Assembly (NCBI GenBank): GCA_022702705.1
Contig: CM040422.1
Coordinates: 36,975,270 to 37,039,269, forward strand
DNA: 64,000 nucleotides
Reading direction: 5' to 3'
DNA from: Papilionanthe hookeriana x Papilionanthe teres
Lineage: Eukaryota; Streptophyta; Magnoliopsida; Asparagales; Orchidaceae
Notes under the pieces: model-generated
What the model saw: the letters and a program-made list of their open reading frames with translations, nothing else
The model's database searches: none
Told to the model about the DNA's origin: nothing
Program-made: the position numbers and the translations under genes
In this document: positions 46,318 through 58,200 of the stretch, piece by piece
How positions within the stretch are numbered: position 1 is the stretch's first letter
How the letters are laid out: every line of letters begins with the position of its first letter

Positions 46318-46335
46318 TCCCCAGCAGAGTTGCCA
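46318..46335 (-). other. Primer-binding site (tRNA-Arg type, Ogre-like)
   Basis: The - strand reads TGGCAACTCTGCTGGGGA, starting 5 nt inside the 5' LTR (spacer ATTTC). It begins with TGG, the complement of the tRNA CCA end, and resembles the TGGCGACTC-CTGGGGA site known from Ogre elements, where tRNA-Arg primes reverse transcription. The tRNA assignment is from memory of the family. Confidence 0.8.
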
Positions 46336-48464
46336 GAAATTGTCGGCATTATTTTTAGGTTTTGTGTTGTATTTTGAAAAGGGGGTCGTCAAACAGAAAT
46401 TGTCGGTGAATTTTAAATTTTAAATTTAATTTAAATATATATATAATTTGGAAAGTAGCATTTGATTTTGAAAATAATTTTAAGTTTGAAAGTTTTAAGT
46501 TGTGAAATCAAACCGATCTCACATCCCAAATAGTTTATATAAACGAGCACCGCACCACAAACTGTATATCTATCCCGGAGAATAGACACACTGCCTGATC
46601 ATGGGGCTCGATTAAATAAACTAGAAGATTTGTGACATCCGTTTGGTCTGCAAACCAATTTTATAAGCCGACAAGTTCCCCTTACTTAATATAAAGGAAT
46701 TAAGCAGGGTTTATATTACCTGGGTTCTTAAAGTTTCCTATAAGGGCAAGCCCCTATAGTTAATTACATCTTAAGTGACGAGAATCACCTAAGAAAACTC
46801 TCCATAATAATCAATAATTCTGCTCTCAAGAATTTCAAAGTTTAAGTTTTCAAAGGATTGAATTTTGGAATTTCAATAGGGAATGGATCAAATTTGGAAC
46901 ATTTTGTTTTGGGAATTCAAAGAAAGAAAAATAGGAGAAATTACAAGTTCGAAGCGAACTTCGGTAATTTCCCGACTATCCTATTGTTTGGCTTGGATTT
47001 AGGAAAGTCCTAATATTTATTTAATGTTTTGATCTTGCCAATTTTAATTAATTAGGGCTTATGTTCGTATGACATGATCATACAAATAGCCTCGAAGATG
47101 TGAGGGTTTATGTCGTATCGGACGACAACCTCGAAATCCTAAGACCGGTTAGGGCTTAATTTGCAATGCAAATGCCTAACAAAAGGTTGAGGATTTATGT
47201 TGCACTAGGAAAACTACCTCGAAGTCCTATGGCTTAGTTATTTAATTCTTAAGAAAGTTTTGCTGAAGTAGATTCAGGTTTTGCTGATGACGATGGTCGT
47301 GCTGCCCACCATTCTCCAAGCTCCTTGTTGTTGCAGAGGTTTAGTCTTAGAAGTCATAAATCAGGAGATGAGAAAAGTGTTTTGGTTTAGAGAAATTCTT
47401 AATTTCCAAGTGTTTTTTATGTTTTAATTAAAACAAATCTTAAAGTTGATTATAACAACACCGGTTAAGATCCCACGGTTCCATTCTTCCGGCATCGTTA
47501 TTTTTATCGGATTCACTTAGTCCGTATGAATTTGCTAAACTCAACTAAATGAGTTCCACACTTTCATTTAGACCGTGGAAATCCCGTTAAGCAACACGTA
47601 GGATACATCATCCAAGGTATTCCCGATCATCCAACAAGACGTTTTAATTTAGTTGTAGTTGTAGTTTTGTATTCTGTTTGTGATTAAATTTTGAGTTGTT
47701 TTATATTTTGAAATGTTGTGGCGGTGAATTTTATCTTGTAATGACTTTTAATTTAGTTTTGGTTTCAGTTTTAGGGACTATCCTAAAAGTGTGGGTTTTC
47801 ATGCAACAGTTGTTTATCATGCAAGAAAAGAAAGTGCGATGTGATTAAGTAAATTGCAATAAAGTAAATTGCAACAAAATAAAAGCGTACTCGGAGGGTC
47901 TTCCCGTCATCCCAAGCCGCACTCAAACACAATTTAGAATATTTAAGCATTTAGAACAAGTTCCTAGGTAAAACTAAGGGAAGGGTTATGGTTTTCTACC
48001 AAGTTCTTAATCCTATAGCTAGTCATCTCCTATGACGTCTAGGTTCTTGTGTTTTGGTTTGAGGATGATTTTCTTCATCAAAGAACAATTAAGTTCAGTT
48101 GCTCTTATAAACATCCTATCATATTAAGAAAGTGTTTAAGAAGAATCTTAAACATCTTTTCAATATTACTAGAATTGTTTTAAGTCCAAATGAATTTAAT
48201 CATACAAATGAATTAATCGTCCGGGAAGTCAAGTTTTGTTGTTATCTTACTCAGTGAACTAGGACATTTGAATATCCTATGAGGGAAGTAACATTTCATT
48301 TAACGTTCTGTTTAGGAGTTATGACAACAAAAGCTTTCGAGGGCAAATTGATGTTCAAATAGTTTATGATTTAATTTCAGTTAGTGGGTTTAAATTTGGA
48401 ATAAGTGTTCAAGTTGTTTTATTTTTGAATTTCTTTATGTCTTAGGTGATGTTATTTTTAATTC

Positions 48465-48725
48465 AATTTAATTTAACTTTGATTTAATTTTAATTTGGTT
48501 TAGTTTTAATTTTAATTTAATTTAATCTAATTTTAATTTTAACTTGATTCTATTATTTAATTTAATTTAATTTAATTTAATTTGATTTGATATGATTTAA
48601 TTTAATTTAATTTAATTTGATTTAATTTAATTTAATTTGATTTAATTTAATTTAATTTAATTTAATTTAATTTAATTTAATTTAATTTAATCTAATTTAA
48701 TTTAATTTAATTTAATTTAATTTAA
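48465..48725. repeat. (TTTAA)n microsatellite, inner 5' LTR
   Basis: Same position and type as the array at 27830-28090, with slightly different unit interruptions. Confidence 0.95.
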
Positions 48726-51062
48726 ATATTAATTTAATTTTATTTTATTTTATTATTTTAATTTAATATTTTATTATTTTTTTTTATGTTTTAAAGATGA
48801 TTTAATTTTAATTATTAAAGTATTAATTTAATTGAAATTTTAAAAGGATTTAATTTAAATAATTTAACTTTAATTTAATTTAATGATTAAGTCTTTTAGT
48901 ATTTTAAATCTTAAATTTGGATTATCATTTTAATTAGGAATTAAATATTATCGAGATGATTAATTTAGGGATTCTTAAATTAAAGAACAAATCTCTTCCT
49001 AATAATATCTCTATTTTAATAATTCCAATTTTATTATTCTTCCAAATTTAATCAATTATTTAATTAAGATTTATTTCAATTATTTTTAAATTGTTTAATA
49101 GGTTTCTACCCTTATTATTCAAATTTCAATCATCCAAATCAGATTAGGATCAATTACTTTACTCTTTAATTTTATTAAGCCTAAAGTTTTAATTAAAGGT
49201 TAAAATTTTAATTACCATTTTGCCCTTCAAGCTTAATAATTTCATAACTCACTAAATTGAGCTTAAATGAACTTGAAATTTTTATTTAACTTCGCTCATA
49301 TGTCAATAAAGGCATGAGAGGAGAAAATGTGATTTTTCTGTATTTAATTTATTTATGTAATTATTTTTGGTGGAAAATAGTGATTTCCAAGGAAAATTTA
49401 ATAATATGACCAAGGAAAAGATTCTGTCCTTAAAAAAATTATGGGACATTCCTAATGACCAGAGGATCACTTAGAACAATTTTGGTGATTTTTTGAATTA
49501 TATTCTTTTTATTATAATTATTTTGAATTTTGGAGTATTAATTAATTTAAAAATAAAATAAAGGTTAAAAAATGAATTTTATATTTTTTTAAAATCTCTC
49601 TGATATCAAGGGAATCAAAGAATCAATTTTTATAATTTTCTGATTTCTCTTTGATTTATTAGAATTATTTTAGTGGAAATACTAAAAATATACATTTTTT
49701 TTAATTTTAAAATTACCTTACGGCTTTAAAATTTAATATTTCATTATAGAGACTTAAGAAAAATATGGAGTTTGTTCCTAAGTGATTAAAATTCAAAATT
49801 TGACATTTTGGTGAATTTTATTATTTTTGTGATTTTTATTATTTTTTAATTATTAAAATATTAAAATAATGTAAGAAAATCAACTTTTTTGAAAAATTGC
49901 AATTTTATTTTTCTTAAATTCCCCTGATATCAGAGAGGCTCCAAAACCAATTTGGTGAATTTTTGAAAAGTATTTTGAAAGTTATGAATTTTTAAAGTTT
50001 AAATTAGCTAAATGGTTTAATCAACCCATTTGGTGGGGCTAACCAAGTCCAATTGACTTTAAATTTTTATAGGGGGTTCCTCTGATCCTAAAGGTCAGTG
50101 GAGAATTGATTTCAAGTCAATTTGATGTATGATTAGCTCTAATTAATTAAGGACCTATTTTGGGTGTGTAAGCCAATTAGGGTTATTCCAAGTGGATTAA
50201 TTAAAAACTTATTTTTCCTAGGTTCCTCTGGTCATAATAAACATCACCAAATTTTCCTAGGATTTATTTCACAATATGCTAATTATTGGAATTAAAATAC
50301 TCAAACTAGCAAACTAGAGTTGAAAAATCAACAACTCTTCATAGGGATGGCCTCTAACTTTGGAAAATTCAGGGAATGTTCCCAAATTCAGAGGCTTCAA
50401 AAGCTGTATGGTCTCATGTCATCGTGAATTGTATACATGCATGGAGAATTGAAAATGTGCAGAGAGTAAATAAACTATTAAAATCAAATACTCAATGAAA
50501 TTAAATGATTTCTTTTCCACATTATTCTCCTCTGTTCACTGAGCAAGAGGGTATTTTTATTTTATTTTTACGATTTTTCTACACAAAGTTATGCATTTTT
50601 CAAGTTCTGGTAATTAAATAAATAGGAAAATAACCTAATTTTCTACTTATCCACGCGGCGCCCTGTCATCCTCGGCATCTCCGAACGGCCACGCGGCACG
50701 CTCCCATTCGACGCCGCCTTCCGACTCAGTGCTACGCGGCCCGCAGTTCACGTATCATCTCCTGGTCCGACACCATCTGAGCCGTCCATCCGCGCGTGTA
50801 TTGAATGAACGGCATCCGTTCATCGTCCCCAAGCCTCCTAGCCCGAGAACTGTCCGTCTTCTAGGCCTACAATCTCACTCGATACTTGACCAAATTGAAC
50901 ATTCTTATGCTCTATGGATTCGTATTGAGAAGACGAACACATCCATACGGTTTATGTGGCAGGAAATTGACTCAATAAAAATGGAGAATGTTCAGAAGCT
51001 CGGGAAGAAGAGTGAGGCCATACCTTTGCTCGCAGAAGTGTGGCTTCGATCCGAGGGTTGTG

Positions 51063-51428
51063 TCACCTTCGATTGCGTCCCAGCGAAGCTCCAGATGAAG
51101 TCTCCCGGCCCCGTGAATTGTCTAGGTAGGATTTCGACCACGCCCGATTACAAAGCTTGGAGTCCGGAACGGATGGGTGGCCCGGAGAGGGGGCTTTTGC
51201 CGGTGGACTTCTTCCTTGGTCCGGTGAAGGTGTAGGATCAATCAATTTGGGGATTGGTCCACTGTGAAGAAGTGTCCTGGTTTTGTGCTGAAATTCGAAC
51301 TCAAAATCGAGCTCAGCTAGAGGGAATCGGGGCCGAATCCGGTGGGAATCAAGTGCTCTATGTGTAGAGAGTGGTCCGGAATGATTTTGCGCGAGTTTCC
51401 TTAAGGTTGGTTCAAGCACCTCTCCCAT
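51063..51428 (-). CDS. Leader frame in the inner 5' LTR (hypothetical)
   Basis: A 121-codon frame whose ATG lies in GGCCATGGGAG about 20 nt after the TATA motif, hence near or even before the start of transcription; a downstream Met may be the real start. It contains LIDPTPSPDQGRSPP, shared in frame with 30373-30705 and, more distantly, with 17016-17240. It is proline-rich with no known domain. Confidence 0.3.
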   Translation of the reverse strand: MGEVLEPTLRKLAQNHSGPLSTHRALDSHRIRPRFPLAELDFEFEFQHKTRTLLHSGPIPKLIDPTPSPDQGRSPPAKAPSPGHPSVPDSKLCNRAWSKSYLDNSRGRETSSGASLGRNRR

Positions 51429-51443
51429 GGCCGAGAGAGGGGG

Positions 51444-51455
51444 TGTTTAAATAGG
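51444..51455 (-). promoter_or_regulatory. LTR TATA motif, inner 5' LTR (promoter of the element)
   Basis: CCTATTTAAACA on the - strand in a GC-rich setting, matched in the other complete LTRs. This copy would drive the genomic RNA of the inner element. Confidence 0.6.
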
Positions 51456-53647
51456 AGAGGTTGGAGGGCCTCCTGTGGAGAGTTAGGGACTGGGATCAGC
51501 TGCTCTTGGCAAGAGAAGAACAGCTGCAATGGCCACTAGGGATGGGGCAGCTCAGCAGGTGGGAATTCCAAACTTTGGCTCCTCCCAAGGACTCGGCCAT
51601 GTTATTTTCCGGGGACCTGTGCGGCCGGTCACAGTGCATGGGTCACCCTCGGGTCCAGTGGGTCGAGGCTGGAGGTTTGTGCAATCAATCGGCCATGGAC
51701 ATGTGTAAAGGGTTTGTATCAAAGTGGAATGGGAAAGGGCTAGTTTTGGGTCTAAATGGGTCAACCCTTGGTTTTGGGTTAGGTCCACCATCCAAGGCCA
51801 ATTTGGGTTGAAGGGAAAGTCACTTGGATCAGCTTGATTAGTGGGGTCAAGTCACAATCCAAGTACAATTAAGCTTAAGCAAGAGTTAGGGGAGACATGG
51901 GAGTGGTTAATCACTCTTAAGAGAATCATTAAAGGGTCCCCTCTTCTTGCCATTTTGGGTATGGTGAAGTGTCCAAGGCTTTCATGGCTCACATGTGGCT
52001 CATGCATGGCTTCATGGCTCACCTTTGGCTTGGAAAAAGCTAAGTCAACTTTCATGAAAGAGGTTTTTAGGAATTTTGGTAATTTAGGGGTGATTTGATA
52101 GGATTTGGCATATGGCTTAGTTTAGAAAAATTTGATGGCTAATTTAGAACTTAGGGATGATTTTAATTGAGTGAGGATGAGATGAGATTGTAATGTGGGC
52201 CTTAGGATGGGTTTGGACTTTTGAAATTATTTTAGGAATGGGCTTTTGGATTTCAAAACAAATTTTAGGTTGTTAATTTTGTAAAGGATTGGATCCAATA
52301 AGCATTGAATTTAATTTAGGAAGGTTTCATGAATGATTTGGAATAATTTTGAAGTGGTTTGGGCTTGAATTGGGTTGCATTTGGACCTCTTTGGTAAATG
52401 AGCCAATGTAGGTCAAATTGGGCTAACTTGGGCCAATGTTGGGCTAGGGTTCAAATTGATGTAAAATTAATGTTGGGAAATGTTTATGGGTGTGTTTCAA
52501 AGAGGTTTTGACTTTTTTTGGGTTTTGATTTTGGGGTTTGGGCTTATTTGGGATAGGTTTGGGTTTAGGTTAAAATTGGGCTTTTTTGCTTTGGGCTGAC
52601 TTTGAGTGGGGTTTGGGTCTAAATTTTGGGTAAATCATGTTAGTGTTTTTTTTTTGGGGATGTTAAGGAAGGTTTAGAAAAGGTTTGGGGTTAATTGGAG
52701 TTGAATTGGGTTAGTTTGGGTTAGGTTTGCGTCATGGGTCCATTTTGGGTTAAAATGGGTAAAATTGGGGGTTTTGACAAAAGTAGGGTAAATTGACAAA
52801 ATTGGCCCATGGTGTAGTTGAACAAAATGAAATTGGGAATATTTGGGATTTTCTGGAATTTTCTGGGAATTTTCTGAGTTTTTGGATTTTTGGGTCAAGA
52901 TGGGTGTATTGGGTATTTGGAGGGTATTGGGAGGTATTTTTTGGAATTTTTGGTATTTTTGGCTATGGATGATCAACTTGATTGGTGAGGAAATTTTCAA
53001 GGTTAATTTTGGGGAATTTTGGGTGATTTGGAAATTTTGAAAAATTTGGGTAATTTTAAGGGCTTTTGCAAAGTTAGCATAGTGGTCCCCGGGTCAAAAA
53101 TCGAAAATTTGGAAAATTGAAGATCGGGTAAATGTAAGTGGAATGAAATCATTTTGGTTGAACCATGAAGCCATATCAAGCCCACATGAGCCATGAAGGG
53201 ACTCATTCGAGGTATTCACTTTGTTGTTCCTAACCCTCTAGCCAAGGGCTTAGGGGTTAAAGACCATCCATGCGAATCAACTTTCATGAGTCAGGAGGTC
53301 AAGTTAGGTATGGGTGTGTTTTTAGGAGGTGTGTGAAAGTGTAGTGTATAAGTGTAGTGTGTGTGTAGGTCAGCCCTTCACTGCACTGAGCCACCCGTGA
53401 GCGGTCCTAAGGCCAAAGAGTCCTATAGGAACTCATCCTTTAAACTTCCACATTTGATTTCAACCCTCTAGGTGATTAGGGGTCTATAATCAAGTTTGTG
53501 GAGTTTGCGAGGAGCTAAGAAGTGGTTTGAAATTCTAGGTGGTGGGTCCCAATCCTAATCCTCTAAGATAGTCAAAGGAAAAGCCTAAGGCTAGATCCTA
53601 AGTACTAAAAAGAAGAAGAGAAGACCTCACCAAAATTGAGGTCAACA

Positions 53648-53652
53648 ATCTG
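53648..53652. repeat. Target-site duplication ATCTG, right copy
   Basis: ATCTG directly follows the GGTCAACA end of the inner element and matches 25758-25762. Confidence 0.95.
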
Positions 53653-54051
53653 CTGCTAGTCTAGTCAACATCTTGCAGATACGGTGATTCTTATTCCTTC
53701 TTTGAGTAGCAGTGAGTGTAGCTCTCCTTACTCCTTGAATTTCTGCGGGCGCGATGCTGACGAGCCTGCCTTCTGCCGTGGCAACTACTGACTTGATTTT
53801 CTTGCTTTCCTCAGTGTTTGTCTTTCTTTTCTTGTTGCTGGATTGGTGGCTTGGGCCACCCATCTTTATCACCGTCTGGCTATGAAGCTCTTCTCGGTCC
53901 ACTGGGACCCAATCATTTTCTTCATACTGTAGGTCTGGTCGGTGTGAAGTCAGAATCAATTTCTATCACTGCTCCATCCTTCACCCTCTTTTCATCGAGT
54001 GCGAGACCCCACGCCATTTTTAAAGTTTAAGACCAACCGTCTGTTCGACAT
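53648..54051 (-). pseudogene. Outer ORF3, N-terminal part (split from 25762 by insertion)
   Basis: It starts at ATG 54049-54051 just after a predicted splice acceptor. It encodes the unfamiliar N-terminal region: a start like MSNRRLVLNFKNG, a frameshift near 54010, then the frame ending at 53642 with WVPVDREELHSQTVIKMGG, KKRKTN, VATAEGRLVSIAPAE, TATQRRNKNHRICK and LTRLAAD. The KKRK and RRNKN clusters could serve nuclear import or RNA binding. After removal of the inner element and one ATCTG it runs straight into 25762. Confidence 0.85.
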
Positions 54052-54055
54052 TTCC

Positions 54056-54097
54056 CTGTGAAGAAGACAAGGAAAGGATCAGGGGATGTACTAAGAA
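54056..54097 (-). promoter_or_regulatory. Predicted 3' splice acceptor for ORF3 (outer)
   Basis: The - strand reads CCCCTGATCC, then TTTCCTTGTCTTCTTCACAG ending at 54056, four nucleotides before ATG. It is conserved with the inner copy in branch-like CTGAT, pyrimidine tract and CAG. Confidence 0.6.
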
Positions 54098-54369
54098 CAA
54101 GAACATTAAGAAAATATTTATCACTGAAGATTCTTATTCACTTATTTTAATTTAAAGGAAGGTAGGAAAAGATGAGGAAAGACCAGGAACAAGATTTGAT
54201 TTGAAAGGAAGGGTAAAACTTATTATGATTTCGCATATTTCATTTTTAGCACATTTTTTTTAATGATTTTTCTTTTGTCATCCATTTTTATGTTTTTGGG
54301 TTCGGACCCAGTCACAAAGTGATTGCTTCACCCGTGTTTCTATGGATAAGACTCTATTTTAGAGGCCAC
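54098..54369 (-). other. Outer spacer between integrase and ORF3
   Basis: Collinear with 37463-37710 of the inner copy; AT-rich. It would be the distal part of the intron removed to express ORF3. Confidence 0.5.
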
Positions 54370-55283
54370 CCTTCGAAACATCGAGTCGCGTAATACTTCT
54401 TTAAATACCGTCCATTGATTGGAAGCATTTGTCATTCTCCTTGGCAATTCACAAGTTGGTAGGAGCCTCCTGAGTAGACTGCCTCGACCACAAACGGCCC
54501 TTCCCAAGTTCGTTCAAATTTTCCTCCTATCTTGCGATGTGCAAGAATAGGTCTTCTAAGAACAAGAACTAAGTCACCAACTTTGAAAGTTCTTGGGCGG
54601 ACTAGTTTATCATGGGCCCGGATCATCTTAGCTTGGTAAAGTTCCAAATTTTATTGCTACTGCAAGTCTTTTCCTTCCAAGTTTTCCAGTTCTTCCACTC
54701 ATAATCTGGCATTTTCTTCGTAGTAATTTTATTTGCAACTCGCAATCTCGAGTGATGGAAGCCGAACCTCCAAAGATAAAACCGCTCGGACTCTGTACAC
54801 TAAAGTGTAAGGCGTAGACTGAGTAGGAGTCCTGAAAGTTGTCTTGTAGGCCCATAAGGCTTCTAACAACTTATCGTGCCAATTTCTCTTGTTGTCGTCC
54901 AAAGTTTTCTTTAAAATCTGAACGAGAGTTTTATTAAAAGCCTCGGCCAAGCCGTTTGCTCTTGGGTAGTAGATTGTTGAGTATCGCCAATCGATTCCAT
55001 GTCTTCTGACAAATTTGTTGATTTTTGTGCTTCTGAATGCGGACCCAATATCTAAAATGATTCTGCGCGGTACTCCGAAACAGTAAACAACTTGATTTTT
55101 GAAAAACTGTAGCACGTGGTGTACCTTTACTTCTCTGAGTGGAACTGATTCTGCCCATTTAGAAAAGTAGTCTGTAGCTGCAAGGATGAAGCGATGTCCT
55201 CTTGAAGAAGGCGGTTTTATCGGACCCACTATATCTGTGCCCCAACACTCAAATGGCCACGATGCAATTGTCGGATGTAGCAC
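54370..55283 (-). pseudogene. Outer integrase, core and C-terminal part (cut by solo LTR)
   Basis: The frame 54729-55328 (its first residues lie in the solo LTR) carries an intact core: FECWGTDIVGP (first Asp), ILDIGSAFRS (second Asp) and YYPRANGLAEAFNKTLVQIL (Glu). The C-terminal piece 54432-54647 has FKVGDLVLVLRRP and ERTWEGPFVVEAVYSGGSYQ. Frameshifts at about 54640 and 54740 separate them, and the usual stop after KKYYAT is lost so the reading runs on. All three catalytic residues are kept, unlike in the inner copy. Confidence 0.88.
55279..55283. repeat. Target-site duplication AGCAC, left copy
   Basis: AGCAC precedes TGTTGACC and recurs at 61471-61475. Confidence 0.95.
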
Positions 55284-58200
55284 TGTTGACCTCATTTTTA
55301 ATGAGGTCTTCTTTTCTCTTTTTAGCACTTAGGATCTAGCTTTAGGCTTTTCCTTTGACTATCTTAGAGGATTAGAATTGGGACCCACCATTTAGAAGTT
55401 CAACCACTTCTTAACTCCCTGCAAACTCCACAAACTTGACTGTAGACCCCTAATCACCTGTAGGGTCGAAATCAAATGCGGAAGTTTAAAGGATGAGTTC
55501 CTATAGGACTCTTCGGCCTTAGGACCGCCTCGTGGCTCGGTCCGGTGAAGGGCCGACTTACACACACACTACACCTATACACTACACTTTCACACACATC
55601 CTAAAAGCACACCCATACCTAACTCGACCTCCCGACTCATAAAGGTGATTCACATGGATGGTCCTTAACCCCTAAGCCCTCGCAAGCAGGGTTAGGAACA
55701 ACATAGTGGATGCCTCAAATGAGTCCCTTCATGGCTCATGTGGGCTTGATATGGCTTTATGGCTCAACCAAAATGATTTCATTCCACTTACATTCACCCA
55801 ATCTTCAATTTTCCAAATTTTCAATTTTTGACCCCCGGGACCCTACACCCGCCTAGCCTGCCCAAAGCCCTTGAAATTACTCAAATTTTTCAAAATTTCC
55901 AGATCACCCAAAATTCTCCAAAATTAACCTTGAACATTTCCTCACCAATCAAGTTGATCACCCATAGCTAAAAATACCAAAAATTCCAAAAATACCTCTC
56001 AATACCCTCCAAATACCCAAAATACCCCTCTTGACCCAAAAATACAAAAATTCAGAAAATTCCCAGAAAATATCAGAAAATCATAAATATTCCCAATTTC
56101 ATTTTGTTCAACTACACCATGGGCCAATTTTGTCAATTTACCCCAATTTTGTCAAAACCCCCAATTTGACCCATTTTAACCCTAAGTGAACCCAATGTCA
56201 AGCTAAACCTACCCAATTAACCCAAATTCTGGCCCAATTTAATTCTAAACTTCAATTCAACATTCCCAACACCAATCTAGACCAAATCCAAGTCCAATTT
56301 GATTGATATTTGAATCCAATTTCACTTTTGGCCTTAAAGCCCAATTTGGACCCATGACCCAAACCTAATCCAAACTAACCCAATTCAACTCCAATTAACC
56401 CCAAACCTTTTCTAAACCTTCCCTAGCATCCCCAAAAACAAAACACTAACATTATTTACCCAAAATTTAGACCCAAACCACACTCAAATTCAACCCAAAG
56501 CCAAAAAGCCCAATTTTGACCTAAACCCAAACCTAACCCAAATAAGCCCAAACCCCAAAATCAAAGCCCAACCAAAGCCAAAGCCTCTTTGAAACACTCC
56601 CATAAACATTTCCCAACATTAATTTTACATCAATTTGAACCCTAGCCCAACATTGGCCCAAGTTAGCCCAATTTGACCTACATTGGCCCATTTACCAAAA
56701 AGGTCCAAATCCAACCCAATTAAAGCCTAAACCACTTCAAATTTGTTCCAAATCATTCATGAAACATTCCTAAATTAAATTCAACACTTATTGGACCCAA
56801 TACTTTGCAAAATTCCCATCCTAAAATCCATTTAAAAATCCAAAAGCCCACTTCTCTAAACCATTTTAAAAGCCCATCTTCACTAAATTCCAAAGGCCCA
56901 AAATTCATCCAAAGTCCATATGACACTCTTCTTCATCATGCATTCAATTAAAATCATCCCTTAAGTCCTAAATCAATCATCAAATGGTTCCAAATCAAGC
57001 CATATGCCAAATCCCATCAAATCACCCCTAAATCACCAAAATTTCTAAAATCCATTTTCATGAAATTGATCAAGCTTTTCCCCACGCCAAAGACAAGCCA
57101 TGAAGCCACTCTTAAGCCACATGCAAGCCATGTGAGTTGCTCACACGTGACCTTACCACATTGGGCAAAAGGAGGAGGTCCTTTCTACATTCCCATAAGG
57201 TGATTAACCACTACCATGATTCCCCTTAACCATGCGTATGCCTAATTGTGCTTGGATGGTGACTTGACCCTACTGATTATGCTGAACCAAATCACTTTCC
57301 CTTCAGCCTAAACTAAGCATTGGGTGGTGCACCTAGCCCAAAGGGATGGGTTGACCAATTTGAGCCAAAATGAGCCTTCTCCCATACCATTCTAATCCAA
57401 GCTTTTGACACATGGCATTTGCCAATTGCCTACACTAAACCCCAGCCCTGACCCACCTGAATAAGATGGTGACCAGTGCCTGGCCGGCCAGCCACCAGGC
57501 AGCCGGAAAACGCCACACCTGAGAGAAGTTATTGATTTTTCAAATTCATGTTGCTGTTTTGAGTATTTTAAATCCAATAATTAGCATGTTGTGAAATAAA
57601 TTCTAGGAAAATTTGGTGATGTTTATTATGACCAGAGGAACCTAGGAAAAATAGGTTTTGAGTTAATCCACTTGGAATAACCCTAATCGGCTTAAACACC
57701 CAAAATAGGTCCTTAATTAATTAGAGCTAATCATACATCAAATTGACTTGAAATCAATTCTCCACTCGACCTTTAGGATCAGAGGAACCCACCATAAAAA
57801 TCGAATTCAATTGAACTTGGTTAGCCCTACTAAATGGGCCGATTAAGCCATTTAGCCAATTTAAACTTTAAAAATTCATAACTTTCAAAATACTTTTCAA
57901 AAATTCACCAAATTGGTTTTGGAGCCTCTCTGATATTAGGAAATTTAAGAAAATTAAAATTTTAATTTTCTAAAAAGTTAATTTTTTGCATTATTTTAAT
58001 ATTTTAATAAATAAAAAATAATAAAAATCAAAAAAATAATAAAATTCACCAAAATGTCACATTTTGAATTTTAATCACTTAGGAACAAATCCCATATTTT
58101 TCTTAAGTCTCTATAATGAGATATTAAATTTTAAAGCCCTAAGGTAATTTCAAAATAAAAAAAATGTATTTTTTAGCATTTCCACTAAAATAATTCTAAT

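Larger units (their letters stand above)
25763..53647 (-). mobile_element. Inner full-length Tat/Ogre-type retrotransposon with ALKBH ORF3 (27.9 kb)
   Basis: It is a complete two-LTR element: LTRs 25763-33011 and 46341-53647 with the same TGTCGGCATT and GAGGTCAACA ends, the duplication ATCTG on both sides, a primer-binding site at 46318-46335, and all Tat domains on the - strand in the order gag, protease, RT, RNase H, archaeal-type RNase H, integrase, followed by ORF3 and a tandem array. It sits inside ORF3 of the outer copy; the reading LTRLAAD (right flank) continues as QHEEIAT (left flank) once it is removed. The two LTRs differ by a few percent by eye plus small indels. Stops, shifts and active-site changes make it non-autonomous. 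Confidence 0.95.
46341..53647 (-). repeat. 5' LTR of the inner element (7.3 kb)
   Basis: It runs TGTCGGCATTATTTTTAGG to AAAATTGAGGTCAACA and is collinear with 25763-33011 over its full length. In element sense it begins at 53647. With the TATA at 51444-51455, U3 is about 2.2 kb and R plus U5 about 5.1 kb, an unusually long leader. The 168-codon + strand frame at 50729-51235 is shorter and shifted in the other LTR copies, and I do not call it a gene. Confidence 0.95.

Noticed and set aside
50729..51235. 168-codon + strand frame in the LTR as a gene
   Set aside because: The matching frames in the other LTRs are shorter and shifted; the region is GC-rich so both strands stay open. It is also antisense to the LTR promoter.
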